A stretch of 64,000 nucleotides of DNA from Azolla caroliniana (taxonomy: Eukaryota; Polypodiophyta), in assembly GCA_043228905.1 (NCBI GenBank), contig JBHGNT010000002.1, forward strand, positions 17,608,001-17,672,000, written 5' to 3'. How positions within the stretch are numbered: the first letter of the stretch is position 1; every line of letters starts with the position of its first letter. The notes beneath the pieces are model-generated. The model was not told where the DNA came from. It saw nothing but the letters and a program-made list of their open reading frames with translations, and made no database searches. This document shows positions 40,085 through 50,539 of the stretch, in pieces. The translations under genes and the position numbers were made by a program.

Positions 40085-40138
40085 AGCAGACTATTGTTGA
40101 GTGGGGAAGTGATAGTTTGAGAAGCCCTGATACCCCAC
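40075..40138 (+). other. Putative -1 frameshift signal, Gyp2 (copy C)
   Basis: GGATTTT 40075-40081, then TAG. Five-base spacer. Stem 1: CAGACTAT (40087-40094) with ATAGTTTG (40112-40119), 8 bp with one G-U. Stem 2: loop GTGGGG (40101-40106) with CCCCAC (40133-40138). The -1 frame is open from 40081 through the reverse transcriptase. Confidence 0.78.
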
Positions 40139-43100
40139 ATAGGAAGAAACCTCTCGAAGCAAAACAAGTACGAATCAGTCCGGATGGGGCATCCACGTAC
40201 ACGGCCGTAACCGGAGGAATGAAGAAAGAATACCGAAAAGTGGAGGATAAGTTACGGTCGGCATCAATAATAGAAGAAGACAAAGAAATCGTGGAAATAG
40301 TAGAAGAAGTGTTCTATGGGAGCACGCTACAATGGCTTGAAGAGCTCGCGGAAGATACAAGCCAGGGAGACTGGGTAGTCCCGGTGGAATCAGTCGAGAT
40401 GCACGAGATCATTGTGAAAATGGGGCCGGATCCGCTCCGCAAAGAAGAAGCAATTGTAAGTACAAAATACAAGACCGTGGACAAGAAAGTGAAACCTATC
40501 GCGGGACCGTTACCCGTAGATAGCGAACAAAAGAGGAAAGAAGTCTCGGGGGATCCGACACTTCGGAAGTCCATGGATATCGGACATGCCTTCATGGATG
40601 AGACTCGGAAGAAACTTCGGATCGGTGGAGATGGATTCCTATTAAAGAATGAAGAAGAACGATTCCATGGGATGCTAGAGCGACATGGGAGAGCATTTGC
40701 ATTTACATTGAAAGAAATTGGATACGCTGACCCGAAGATAGTGGAGCCAATGGTGAACTTCACGATTGACCATGTGCCTTGGAACCTGAAGTGGATTCCA
40801 GTGCCACGGGCGCATATTCCGAAAATCATCAACTTGCTCAAGGAGAAGGTGACGATGGGGATTCTAGAGCCATCAAACGCTCCGTACTCAAATCGATGGT
40901 TTACGGTTCCGAAGAAGAATGGGTCACTCCGATTTATCCAAGACTTGCAACCATTGAACAAGGTCACGATCCGGAACTCCGGAGTCGGTCTGATAGTGGA
41001 CGAATTTGCGGAAGCATTTGCCGGTTGTGCGATATACTCCATCAGAGACCTATACTCGGGGTATGACCAATTCCAACTAGCCGTGGAGAGCCGAGACATC
41101 ACTATCATGCGGACACCGATAGGATTAGTTCGGATGTGTACGCTACCACAAGGCGCGACGAACTCGGTCTCACATATGATGAATGCAATGAACAAGGTGC
41201 TTTGAGATTGCATTCCGGAGATAACGATGCCGTTCCTAGATGACATTCCAATGAAAGGATGCGCGGTAGAAGAAAAAGATGAAACTATGGATGATCGAAG
41301 ATGCCGAAAGTTCGTAGTCGACCATATTTGTGATTGCGAGAAAGTGCTTCTAAAGTTAGAAGATGTGCACCTAACACTTTCCGGGGAGAAATCGGCATTC
41401 GGGCAAGAAGAAATATTGGTAGTCGGACATCTATGTGGGCCCTACGGCCGAAGACCGTCACCGACCAAGATCGATGCAATTCAAGCTATGAAAGAAATAT
41501 GCGAGTCAAAATCCGAAGTCTGAAGGTTTCTCGGAGCATGTGCATTCTACCACATATGGATTCCGCACTATGCACATATTGCGGACCCACTCTATCACTT
41601 GTTGCGGAAGGGTAAGAAGTTCGAATGGAAACCGGAGCATACCAAAGCCATGAAGAAGCTCAAGAAATCACTATGAAGGGCAAAAGCACTAAAGAAGCCG
41701 AACTATGACCGACCGATCATAGTAACGGTTGACACAGGTCCAATCGGAATCGGATGGGTCATCAATCAAGCCGATCCGATTCGGAGCAAAGGTTCTCAAC
41801 GGAAGGCAATGCGGATATGCACAAGTCAAAAGAGAATTATGGGAAGTCATGTCGGCAATAAAATCGGATCGAGATTATTTGATCGGAGCCGAAGTAGTGA
41901 TCGAAACGGATTGTCTTCCGATACTCGGGATGATGCGGTGTTGCACGATACCGGATGTGGCTATGCTAAGATGGATTTCATATGTTAAGTTGCTTAATCC
42001 AGAGGTACGACACATCTCCGGAAAAGACAACGTGGTAGCAGATATGCTATCAAGGGTGTGGTTCGGAGATGACATAACCGAATTCGATAATGAAGAAGTT
42101 TCCGAAGACTACTTTGCTTCGGAGCACATATGCCGGGTGAACGTAATCCGAGAATTCCGGGAAGAAGAATACGAGGGAGAAAGCTTGTTGATCGGGAAAA
42201 TGCTACAAGAAATCGAGGAATCATCGGACAATAAAGAGAAGAGAACCGAGATCCGAAGTAAGAAGCGGCAAGTCCGAAAGTTCTTCTTGAAAAATGGATT
42301 AATATGGAGGGAGCCGAAAAGACCGGATGGCATACCACTTCGGGTAGTCGGGACGAAAGAGCAACGAAACTAGATAATGTCCGAATTTCACGAATCCGAT
42401 TGGGCTAGACATCGAGGAACATGGGCAACTTTTGTGAAAATCAAACAAAAATATTGGTGGAAGAACATGTACAAAGATATAACGGAATTCAAGGAAAGCT
42501 GCGAGAAGTGTCAAATCTACTCTGGAGTTCGACACCGAAATGAGTTACATCTGACATTCTCACTGACAATCAACTTCAAATGGATGGTCGATATTGTAGC
42601 CATGCCAACCGGGATCGGACAAAAGAAGTACTTGGTGTTAGCTCGGGAAGATCTCACAAACCAAGTAGAAGGTCGGTCGCTACGAAGGAAAATGTGTTTC
42701 TGTAGTATGCCAATCTCTTTTGATGGAGGTGTTTTGCAGGTACAGGTGCGTAGGACAAGTGATTGCGGATCGGGAAGAACTCGACTCTGAGAAAGCTAAG
42801 GAATTCTTCACCAAGCATGGAGTTTGGTTAACACTGACAACGGCATACGATCCAGAAGCCAACGGGAAGATCGAACGAGGACATAGTCCGATCGTCAAAG
42901 CACTTGCGAAGGCATGCGATGGAAGGGTGAAGGATTGGCCGTAGATGCTTCCATATGCACTATGGGAGGATCGGACGACGCATAGCTTCGTAACTGGTTA
43001 CATGCTGGCAGAAATCATGACCGGACAAGCACCGGTAATGCCAACGGAAACCGCGATCGCGACATGGACAGTGCTACCGTGGAAGTATGAGCCGGGAAGA

Positions 43101-43590
43101 ACTACTAGCATTTCGGATACGACAACTAGAGGGAAGACCAGAAGGCATAGCGGAAGCAATACGCCGACAACAAGAAGCGCAATTACGGAATAAAAGCCGG
43201 TTCGACACAAAGCACCGACTACGACCGCGGAAGATTGAAGAAGGAGATTGGGTGATTGTCTACGACAGTACTTTGGATCATCAACATACAACGATGCGGA
43301 AGTTCGCGAAAAGGTGGTTCGGGCCATACGAGGTTCGGAAAGTTTTCGACAACGGAACTTACCGACTATGCGAGTTGGATGGAATGATGCTACGAGTGCC
43401 TATAGCCGGGAAACGGGTGAAGATTTTCAAGAAGCGGACTAATGAAGAACCCTATGTGATCCTAGACAAGTCCAACAAGAAGGAGCAATTGGACGAAGAT
43501 TGTGGTGATGCAGAAAGCAAAGAAAGAGGATTACAACTCATAGTCCACTTAAGGGGAGAATCGGAGGAAGCTTCAGATGAAGGTGAATAG
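40081..43590 (+). pseudogene. Gyp2 pol
   Basis: Open in -1 from the heptamer to TGA at 41203 (Arg codon in MNAMNKVLRD), then 41206-41523, TGA at 41521, RNase H about 41700-42060 with DNVVADMLSR, integrase finger near 42385-42500 (HESDWARHRGTWATF, CEKC), DDE core MVDIVAMPTG, a shift near 42700, VIADREELD and NGKIERGHSPIV, then VIVYDSTLDHQHTTMRKFAK to TAG at 43588. Reverse transcriptase has MPFLDDIPMKGC. Confidence 0.88.
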
Positions 43591-43608
43591 CAAGCATCGG
43601 GGACTTCG

Positions 43609-43628
43609 GCACATATTGGAGGATGTGC
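43609..43628 (+). other. 3' hairpin before the polypurine tract, Gyp2
   Basis: GCACAT (43609-43614), loop ATTGGAGG, ATGTGC (43623-43628). GCGTTTGGAGGGGGCGAG follows and the LTR starts at 43647. Confidence 0.7.
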
Positions 43629-43646
43629 GCGTTTGGAGGGGGCGAG

Positions 43647-44378
43647 TGTCGTAGTGTGAATCCTATATCCGATTTAAAATATGTAAAATACTATATCCGA
43701 TTTAAAGTACGTATAATAAATAAAATAAAACATTAAAATATTTATTACATGCATAGTGCAAGATTTGAACCCTAAACCTCCACGTAGACAAACCCCAACC
43801 TTACCATTGTACCAACTTATCCTACGTTTTTCAAATATAGATTTAATACGTATAAGACCTTTATTTACGCCTACCTTTATTAAAAGGTAAGTCATGCATT
43901 TTTTAGAATGTGTGAATACTTTATTTATAAGAAAAATGTACACCAATAAAAAATGACTCGTGCACATCTAGCGAGCATTAGCACTATATTTAGGAAATAA
44001 AAGCATAGTGTAAAAAGGCAATTCATGCACATTTAGTGTGCATGAACACTTTAGAAAAAGCATGAAGCTATGCTTAGCCTCATCCATCCTTATATAAGGA
44101 GGAGAGAAAGATGTATGGGGGGTTGTTGATTATTTTACAATGATTGATTAATAATAAAAAATATTCGTGGGATTCATGATTTTGCCATCTATTTCTCTCT
44201 TACATTCTAAGTATCAATTAATACACTATACTCGTGGGATTCATGAGTTTTTCATATCTTTCTTTCTTACCATATATTTCATATTCTTAATTATCTTAGA
44301 ATTTTCTTTTCTCCTAGTCCAAAACCTCGGTGGTTCCCACCCGATTCACGCAACGATCCGGAGCCGAAAGGCACGACA
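43647..44378 (+). repeat. Gyp2 3' LTR (732 bp)
   Basis: Starts TGTCGTAGTGTGAATCC, ends AGGCACGACA. TATATAAGG near 44091-44099. Contains a duplicated CTATATCCGATTTAAA near its start. Confidence 0.9.
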
Positions 44379-45052
44379 GCGTAACCGCAAGACTCTCGGC
44401 GGCGATGGCCGGGGGGATTTTTAAAGAGGGCTATCAAGGCATGGAGCTGGGATAGTCCAAACGCGCGGGAGGAACCCCACACCTATACCATAGGTAGGAA
44501 ATTTTGGCTCTCCGACAATAGAGGTTGTACATTAACCAGCATCGGCGGCAGGGAGAAGAAGAAGGTAAAAGAGCGGCTCAAGTCATGCGGGGCTCTCCAC
44601 CCTGATGAGGAAATTAGCGGTGTCGTGGAGGCGGTCTCGTTTGACGACACCTTGGGAGAGCTGTGCGGTGTAGTCGATGAGGGCCTTAACGAAGATCGAA
44701 CAATTCCGGTTAGCTCGGTGGAGATGTACGAAGTCATCGCGGACTTCGGGGAAAAGATCAGGCCGGGTCGGACAACCTGCGTGAATACGAAGTACAAGAC
44801 TGTGGACCGGAAGGTGAGGCCTGTCACGGCACCCTTGCCGGAGGGCAGCGAAGAGCGGATAAGAGGGCTCACGTCGGACCCTAGCTTGCGGAATCCGGCC
44901 GGCATAGGACACCGGTTCACCGACATAACGCTACGGGAGCTCAAGGTTTGTGGGGGTGGGTTTCTACTGCCGGCGGAGGAGGACCGGTTTCAGAGGCTCC
45001 AAGCAGCGATGGGTGAAGGCGAGCCGGTTTTCTTCGACCAGTGTTGTATCTG
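44379..45052 (+). pseudogene. Gyp1 gag end and pol start
   Basis: 44379-44424 is the last stretch of gag (NRKTLGGDGRGDF, stop TAA). Pol is open in -1 from 44421: RAIKAW, TIGRKFWLSDNRGC, VEAVSFDDTLGEL, NTKYKTVDRKVRPVTAPLPE, DPSLRNPAGIGHRFTDITLR, GGGFLLPAEEDRF. Near 44993 it jumps to 3'-end sequence; reverse transcriptase to integrase are deleted. Confidence 0.85.
44415..44480 (+). other. Putative -1 frameshift signal, Gyp1 (copy D)
   Basis: GGATTTT 44415-44421, then TAA. Six-base spacer. Stem 1: GGGCTATC (44428-44435) with GATAGTCC (44451-44458), 8 bp with one G-U. The stem 2 partner CCCCAC (44475-44480) is kept but the loop reads ATGGAG (44441-44446), giving two mismatches. Confidence 0.7.
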
Positions 45053-45072
45053 GCGCGTATCGGTGGACGCGC
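45053..45072 (+). other. 3' hairpin before the polypurine tract, Gyp1
   Basis: GCGCGT (45053-45058), loop ATCGGTGG, ACGCGC (45067-45072). GGTTTGGTGGGGGTGGA follows and the LTR starts at 45090. Confidence 0.7.
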
Positions 45073-45089
45073 GGTTTGGTGGGGGTGGA

Positions 45090-45618
45090 TGTCATGGAGA
45101 AAACCGTCCCTAGGAGGAAACAAAGAGATATCGTGCACGAACCGGCCCTTCCATGTGTGCGCGTGTGATTTGATAGCTTGTACATAATTATGTTTAGGGC
45201 GGTTGATGTAAATATACTAGGTGTGACATATTTATTAGGAAATCGATGCGTATCTCTGTCCGAAGGGACACAGAATAAAGTAATGTGACTGTGACTGAAG
45301 GAGAACAGTCTCTCCCCAATGACCTATATATAAGGAAGAAGAGAAGGAAGAATAGGGGATCATGCGTGAGCGAGGACGAAGTGTTGCCGGGACGTGCACC
45401 GAGCTCTCTCTCTCTCCTCCTTCGGTTGTCATTCTATGCAGGTTTTGGAGATAGTCGCCTCTATTTTGTGGACAGCCCGTGCACTTCCAGCAGAGGCTCT
45501 CCCTTCGTGTTTCTGTGTTTGGCATGTGACATCAGTGTGTGTGTGTGGACTCTTGTGTTGGGTCCGTTGCCGGAGCGCCGGTTGTAATCGTTCTTGGTGT
45601 TATAATCAAATTGTTCTG

Positions 45619-45656
<38 letters not shown>

Positions 45657-45764
45657 TTCACTGTGTTCAGCAAAACACACACTCTCTCTCCTCTCTCACG
45701 CTCCTTGGTTCAGGGCCCCCGCGGTCCCGTCTCATTTCACCTGCGAAAGCGTAGTAACACGACA
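45090..45764 (+). repeat. Gyp1 3' LTR (675 bp)
   Basis: TGTCATGGAG to ACACGACA. TATATATAAGG at 45325-45335. CT run at about 45625-45657, shorter than in the 5' copy. Confidence 0.92.
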
Positions 45765-45933
45765 ACGGTGCATGTATAGAACAGAGTGTTATTTTTTAAT
45801 TAAGCTTGAGTTGTCTGCTCTCTCTCTGTCTGTGTCTGTCTCTCCCTCACCATCTCTCCGCTTTTTGTGTATTACGATCTATCTTACTTCTTAACTCTAT
45901 TATGTAACACGCATCTACACGTATTCTTTTACA
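45765..45933 (+). repeat. Gyp1 right target duplication and copia 1 3' LTR, second part
   Basis: ACGG (45765-45768) then TGCATGTATAGAACAGAG, matching 10465 onward, ending TTTTACA at 45933. AGGAC follows (copia 1 target duplication). Confidence 0.9.
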
Positions 45934-46591
45934 AGGACTCCTACAGATGGTCCATGCAATACCGATTGGCCGATCGAGCTGACTGAAGAGTTCGAACCGA
46001 CAAAATCGGCACCCAAGAGATCTGAACGAGTCAAAAGACCTACAGAGTTTTATCATACACGGATGCATGCGAACCAAGCACATACGAAGAAGTTATAACG
46101 CAAGCCATGAGATCCGAGATGGACTCGATCCATCAGAACAATACATGGGAAGTGGTCGAACTACCTTGCAAATGGGTATTTTGATACAAATATGTATCCG
46201 ATTCAAAGAAGCCCAAATACAAAGCTTAGCTTATCACGAAGGGGTTCAAACAGGAACATGGGGTTGAGTACAATGAGATATTCTCACCAGTCGTCAAGAT
46301 GACCACCCTTCGGCTCCTACTAGGGGTTGTGCCGACTGAAGACCTGCAGGTTGAGCAGTTGGGCGTAAGGATGACATTTCGACACGAAGATCTGGAAGAA
46401 GCCATTTGCATGTCTCAACCAGCAAGCTTCACAACGACAAGGGAGGAAAGTCACCTCGTATGTCGATTGAAGAAAATCCTTTATGGCTTAAAACAAGTGC
46501 CGAGGATGTGGTACCAAAGGTTGACTCCTACATCAAGCAGCTTGGATAGTAATGATCCGACTCTAACCCATGTATGTATACTCGGCATGTG

Positions 46592-46729
46592 GTCGATGAG
46601 TCCCAGATCTGTCAGATCCTATATGTTGACGACATGCTGATTGTAGGAAGGAATCAGGCCGTCGACGAGTCCCGGATCTATCTGATCCTATATGTCGACG
46701 ACATGTTGATTGCAAGAAGAAATCATGAC
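46592..46729 (+). repeat. 69-bp in-frame tandem duplication of the YVDD motif, copia 0
   Basis: Units at 46592-46660 and 46661-46729 share GTCGAYGAGTCCC and CTATATGTYGACGACATG. Each encodes ILYVDDMLI, so the polymerase catalytic motif is present twice. Period 69 bp, 23 codons. Confidence 0.88.
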
Positions 46730-46968
46730 GAAATCGGAAAACTAAACCGAAGTCTTCACAAAAAATTTGCGATGAAGGAACTTGGACAAGCCCGACACAT
46801 ATTGGGATGATGATAGCAAAAACTATCTAACTCTCCCAATCCCACTATATCTGCAATGCGCTGAAGCACTTCAACATGGAGAACGCAAAGGCAACATCAA
46901 CACCACTTCCAACGTCAATTGTAGGATAGAGACTCTCCTTCAACGAACAATGAGAGAGAGCTAAATGA

Positions 46969-47037
46969 AAAGATACCCTACGCATTGGCTGCCGGAAATA
47001 TCATTTACGCGATGGTGGTTATGCGTAGGGTATCTTT
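46969..47037. repeat. Perfect 17-bp inverted repeat with 35-bp loop
   Basis: AAAGATACCCTACGCAT (46969-46985) and its exact reverse complement (47021-47037). It sits where copia 0 similarity stops. Confidence 0.92.
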
Positions 47038-47279
47038 CTGCCTCTACTCGTTTTCTTGTCTCTGCTTCCTTCCTCCTACGTGCATAACCAAGCATCTGAG
47101 CCCGTGTGCTCATCGTCCGGCATCCGGTGACTGGTCCGGATCAGTTACATGCTGACCTGTGTGCCAACGAAGTTATCCGAAAATCAATACAGATAATCAT
47201 TTCACACTCTCTCCCTCTCCTTATCGGCTCCTTCATTGCAGACCCACTTTTTCACACATATACGTGGACTTTCACGACA
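47038..47279 (+). repeat. Gyp3 5' LTR, 3' part
   Basis: No coding domain. Ends TTTCACGACA at 47279 and is followed within three bases by a degenerate primer site (TGTGAACTGGATGTGAA). The left limit is unknown. Confidence 0.55.
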
Positions 47280-47282
47280 TCT

Positions 47283-48062
47283 TTTGTGAACTGGATGTGA
47301 AAGGGACAACAGCGGAGTTCAAAATGAGGGGAAGTGAACTTGTTGAAGCAATTGTGGTCGTTGTCAACCGTTCTATGAATGCTCCGGAGGGAGCGAGTGG
47401 CCTCAACAGGGCCACAGAGATGATAGTTGGCACAACGGGCCAATTCAATGGTGTCGTGCAGATTTTGGGCCACAGTGAGAAATCAGAGAATGTTGGAAGG
47501 ATCGGCAAGGTGCACCATGTGCACCCACCCTTGTGCAGAATTAGCATAGGGGCTAGGGGGTGCCTTTGTGGCACCGAATAGGCAATAAAGTTGGGATAGA
47601 GGATCCCCTGTAATATGGGATTTATCGCACATTGTAACGTCCTTCCCTCCTTGGGCTATAAAAGGAAGGAAGGGGACTCTAGTATGGGGTTGCCCATTTT
47701 GAGTTAGGAGGGTATACTGTTAGATTTACGGTTAGGTAGTTTCTTTCTTCTTCTCCTTCTTCTTCTTCGTCCTAGTGTGAGTTGAGAGTTCGTGTCTATT
47801 TAGGGTTTGCTTCTGCTCGGTCCCCCGTGCAAGACCCCGCTCGGCGCGAAGAGCCCGAGAGCTCCCCGATCGGTGGTTTGGCAGCAGACTACCGTTGCAA
47901 CCTACCCTACCTTGGTCCAACTCGAAGCCGGGGTTGTATCTATTCCATTGTAATATATATATATATATATATGTTTGGTTGTGCACATCCGTGTCTCTAG
48001 TAGTGTCGGGTGTTTCCACCCCTTTTTGTTTTTCGTGCATAAGAGTTGGTGTAGCGCGCGCA

Positions 48063-48096
<34 letters not shown>

Positions 48097-49543
48097 TTCG
48101 GTTGCCTCCAGGACGTGTCCGGAGTCGGTTTCTCGGCATCCCTTCCTCCCTCATCCGAGACCCGCGTGGTCCGGTCCCTTCTACACACACACGTGTAACA
48201 ACGCGACAACGGTAAGATGCATCGGCCTATTTGGTGGCCTATAAGGCCGAAATGCTCATGCAGGACATCCCGAAGGACAAATGATTGTCCGGATTACCGC
48301 GAGTCATCACACTGAGCATCCACGTGAAGGTGCTCGAGATTCAGGCTAATTGTCGGAACTGGACAGAACTCGAGGAGAAACTCCTCCAGAGGTATGGAAT
48401 TGATGACTCATTCTAGTTGTTGAAGAGGGAGTTGATGGAGTGGGTCGAGCACCTGGGTAAGGGACAGAACACATTGGTGCTTCTCCAAGAATTCAAGAAA
48501 TGATTTGCGTGGTGGTCACCGTTGGACTAGACAGTGCTCGACACGAGCCAGGTTTTCCTTTTCATCAAGTCAGTCGATCTGATCGATAGGGAGAAGGTCA
48601 GTCTCTTGTTGAAGATAGATGATAGCCTCACGGCCGATTGGGTCATGGCTAAAAGAGTTTGTAGCCGTTTCGACGAACGGTGTGAATGAAACGATGTGGG
48701 CACGTCATTGGCCGGCTCGACTACAAGACAGATGAACGACGAGGGACCGACTCGGTCTGGTGAGACGAGTCGGGCCCACTACCGATGAACGTGGTTGACG
48801 GCTTGTCCGGGGGTGCAGCTCTGGAGGAGCTGATGAAGATGGTACGCGATTTGCAGATTGCACAGACTCGAAGTGATGGTGGGGGTCAGTTGCGTAACTG
48901 GCGCCTATTGAATGACCTAAGGTGCATGTGGTGCAACGCCGTCGGCCATATCTGGAGGAACTGTGCCGACTTCGTTGAGGCACTTAAGAATAACGTGGTG
49001 TACACGCGATCGAGACGTGAAGGCCCCTAGAAACAAAAACTGACTCGGGAGGGATGGAAAGGCTGATGGAAGAGGTTGCAGCACAACACAGAGACCGTCC
49101 ATTACTCAGCATTGGCCGACATTCAGATCGGAGGGTAGAACAACAAGATGGGAAAGGAGACTGGATTCTGGCCGGGGTGTTAGAAGGGTTCTGTAGAACG
49201 AGGTTGGTGAAGGAGGAAGCATATCACACCGAGAGGCGGGTCTAAGAGGTCAGCGGATGGGATGATCCTATAGATGACAAAACCAGCTTCGTGGACGCTG
49301 CATTCCAGAACTACGTGGTTCTAGTGGAAGACAAACGGGTCAGAAAAGGCCGGAGGGGCCGGACCTTCAAATCGGTAGGAGACCCGAAACAGACCTGGAA
49401 GGAGGATGTCGGTTCGACTGGCCGACAAGAGAAGGAAAGGGGGAAGTTTCTCAAATTCCGACTGAGCTTGGAAATAAAAAAGATGATAGACCTATGAAAG
49501 GTCTTAGAGCAATGGATCCTCGAGAGTCAAATGGAACTCACAT
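47283..49543 (+). pseudogene. Gyp3 gag, decayed, split by a solo LTR
   Basis: 47310-47451 reads KMRGSELVEAIVVVVNRSMN and ATEMIVGTTGQFNG; after the solo LTR it resumes as YLVAYKAEMLMQDIPKDK, LLQRYGIDDSF, DTSQVFLFIKSVDLIDREK, a knuckle CMWCNAVGHIWRNC near 48927 and KVLEQWILESQMELTLS at 49543, where element F enters. Many stops and shifts. A small remnant continues at 63336. Confidence 0.78.
47452..48208 (+). repeat. Solo LTR in Gyp3 gag (757 bp)
   Basis: Starts TGTCGTGCAGATTTTGG, ends AACGCGACA. TATAAAAGG near 47653. A TA run at 47951-47970 and a CT run at 48066-48092. Flanks are ATGG (47448-47451) and ACGG (48209-48212), a 4-bp target duplication with one C-to-T. No internal element sequence, so it is the product of LTR-LTR recombination. 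Confidence 0.85.
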
Positions 49544-50371
49544 TGTCGCGGAAATCTGCACTTGCGGGTCTGTCGAATGGGACCATCGGGGTCTTTGACC
49601 AAGGACTCGGATGAATCAGGTGACTTGTGCTTGTAAGGAATCGATTGTCGTTTAGGTTTAGGGTTTAGGGGTGTCATTCTTGTTGTCGAGGAGGCTAGTG
49701 TGGGTGGACTAAGAGAAAGAGAGAGAGAGAGAGAGTGATATTGAGAAAATATTTACCACACCACAAAGATGTCCCGATTTGAACCTTTGATGAGAACTCC
49801 AATTCCCGATTTGAACCTTTGACTTCAAAATTGAGGGACAAGACACATTGCCAAAGAGATAACTAAGATTTATTATTACTGTTATTGATTCGATACATTT
49901 CTTGATTTACTTTCCCTTCCTTTCCTTCTTATATAGATGCCCCCATGCATATGATGCATGTGAGGGTGCATGAAATGCATGATTGCCATTTGGCGCTCAT
50001 GAATCACATGTGATGCATGATGACCATGTCCCTCATTCAACGTCTCATCTATGAGCAGTGACATGTGAAAAGTACAATGAAGAAAATAAACTTTAAAGAA
50101 AACAACCTAGCCTAATGGTATGTCAATTGTTACGCCTCTTATCTTGGAGGTGTAGGGTTCAAAACCTTGCACCTCGTTGTATGCCACTATGCCCTGGACT
50201 TATTCCTTTTTATATTTTGTGTAATGAACACCTAAACACACAACACATGTGCACAATAACGTGCTAACATACATGTGTAACAATACTCCTTTCATACGTA
50301 TGCACATTGCACCTTCTCGATTTTCCTCGTTCCATGCAATTTTCACATTGTTGTCGAAAATCTTCACGACA
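49544..50371 (-). repeat. Element F 3' LTR (828 bp)
   Basis: Plus view TGTCGCGGAAATC to CTTCACGACA. On the minus strand TATATAAG near 49937-49930. A GA run at 49710-49735. About 190 bp present in the other LTR are missing near 49772 and replaced by a copy of adjacent sequence. Telomere-type TTTAGGG units at about 49655-49677 are absent from the other LTR. Confidence 0.9.
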
Positions 50372-50388
50372 TCCACCGCCACCAAACC

Positions 50389-50409
50389 ACACGTCCTCCC
50401 GGTACGTGC
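50389..50409 (-). other. 3' hairpin before the polypurine tract, element F
   Basis: Minus strand GCACGT (50409-50404), loop ACCGGGAGG, ACGTGT (50394-50389), one G-U pair. GGTTTGGTGGCGGTGGA follows, then the LTR. Confidence 0.65.
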
Positions 50410-50539
50410 CAAGAAGTGAGTGTGAGATTTCGGCTATGGTAATTAATCAATTTACTCCACGTCCTCATTGACCACCCTCACGCTTGTGGGTCCCGCCGTA
50501 CTATCATCATTGTTGAGGTCATCGAGGTTAGAACCCTCA

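Larger units (their letters stand above)
17366..44378 (+). mobile_element. Gyp2, Ty3/gypsy element (tRNA-Trp group) split by copia 2
   Basis: Left LTR about 17366-18066, primer site 18071, gag to 18974, interrupted by copia 2, gag resumes at 38933, frameshift site 40075, pol to 43590, 3' hairpin and right LTR 43647-44378. More A/T-rich than copies A and B and clearly a separate family of the same group. Several nonsense codons (for example 41203 and 41521, TGA at Arg positions) and frameshifts disable it. Confidence 0.88.
15925..45764 (+). mobile_element. Gyp1, Ty3/gypsy element split and deleted by Gyp2
   Basis: 5' LTR 15925-16623, primer site, gag 16640-17357, then Gyp2; after 44379 only the last gag codons, the frameshift site, about 600 bases of pol and the 3' LTR 45090-45764 remain. 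Compared with copy A, about 1.4 kb of gag-protease is missing at the Gyp2 junction and most of pol (after the DRFQRL motif at 44993) is missing before the 3' end. It is a deletion derivative with paired LTRs. Confidence 0.88.
10229..45933 (+). mobile_element. Copia 1, full-length Ty1/copia element split by the nest
   Basis: 5' LTR 10229-10625, primer site, gag, protease, integrase, reverse transcriptase, RNase H and a long basic tail to 15694, then a 3' LTR from 15689 that is broken at 15924 by Gyp1 and resumes at 45765. Without the nested DNA it is about 5.9 kb. Domain order (integrase before reverse transcriptase) is Ty1/copia. Multiple nonsense codons, a 179-bp duplication and a deletion in integrase make it non-functional. 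Confidence 0.92.
45934..47037 (+). pseudogene. Copia 0 reverse transcriptase fragment, right of the nest
   Basis: Continues from 10228: TEEFEPTKSAPKRSERVKRP, AMRSEMDSIHQNNTWEVVEL, then GVEYNEIFSPVVKMTTLRLL, SHLVCRLKKILYGLKQVPRM and two tandem YVDD segments (46592-46729). MKELGQARHILG and a broken SQSHYICNALKHFNMENAKA follow, and similarity ends at YALAAGNIIYAMVVMR near 47030. It is a different copia lineage from copia 1-3. Confidence 0.8.

Noticed and set aside
47951-47970. TA-dinucleotide run as a regulatory signal
   Set aside because: A simple TA microsatellite within a solo LTR; nothing ties it to function.
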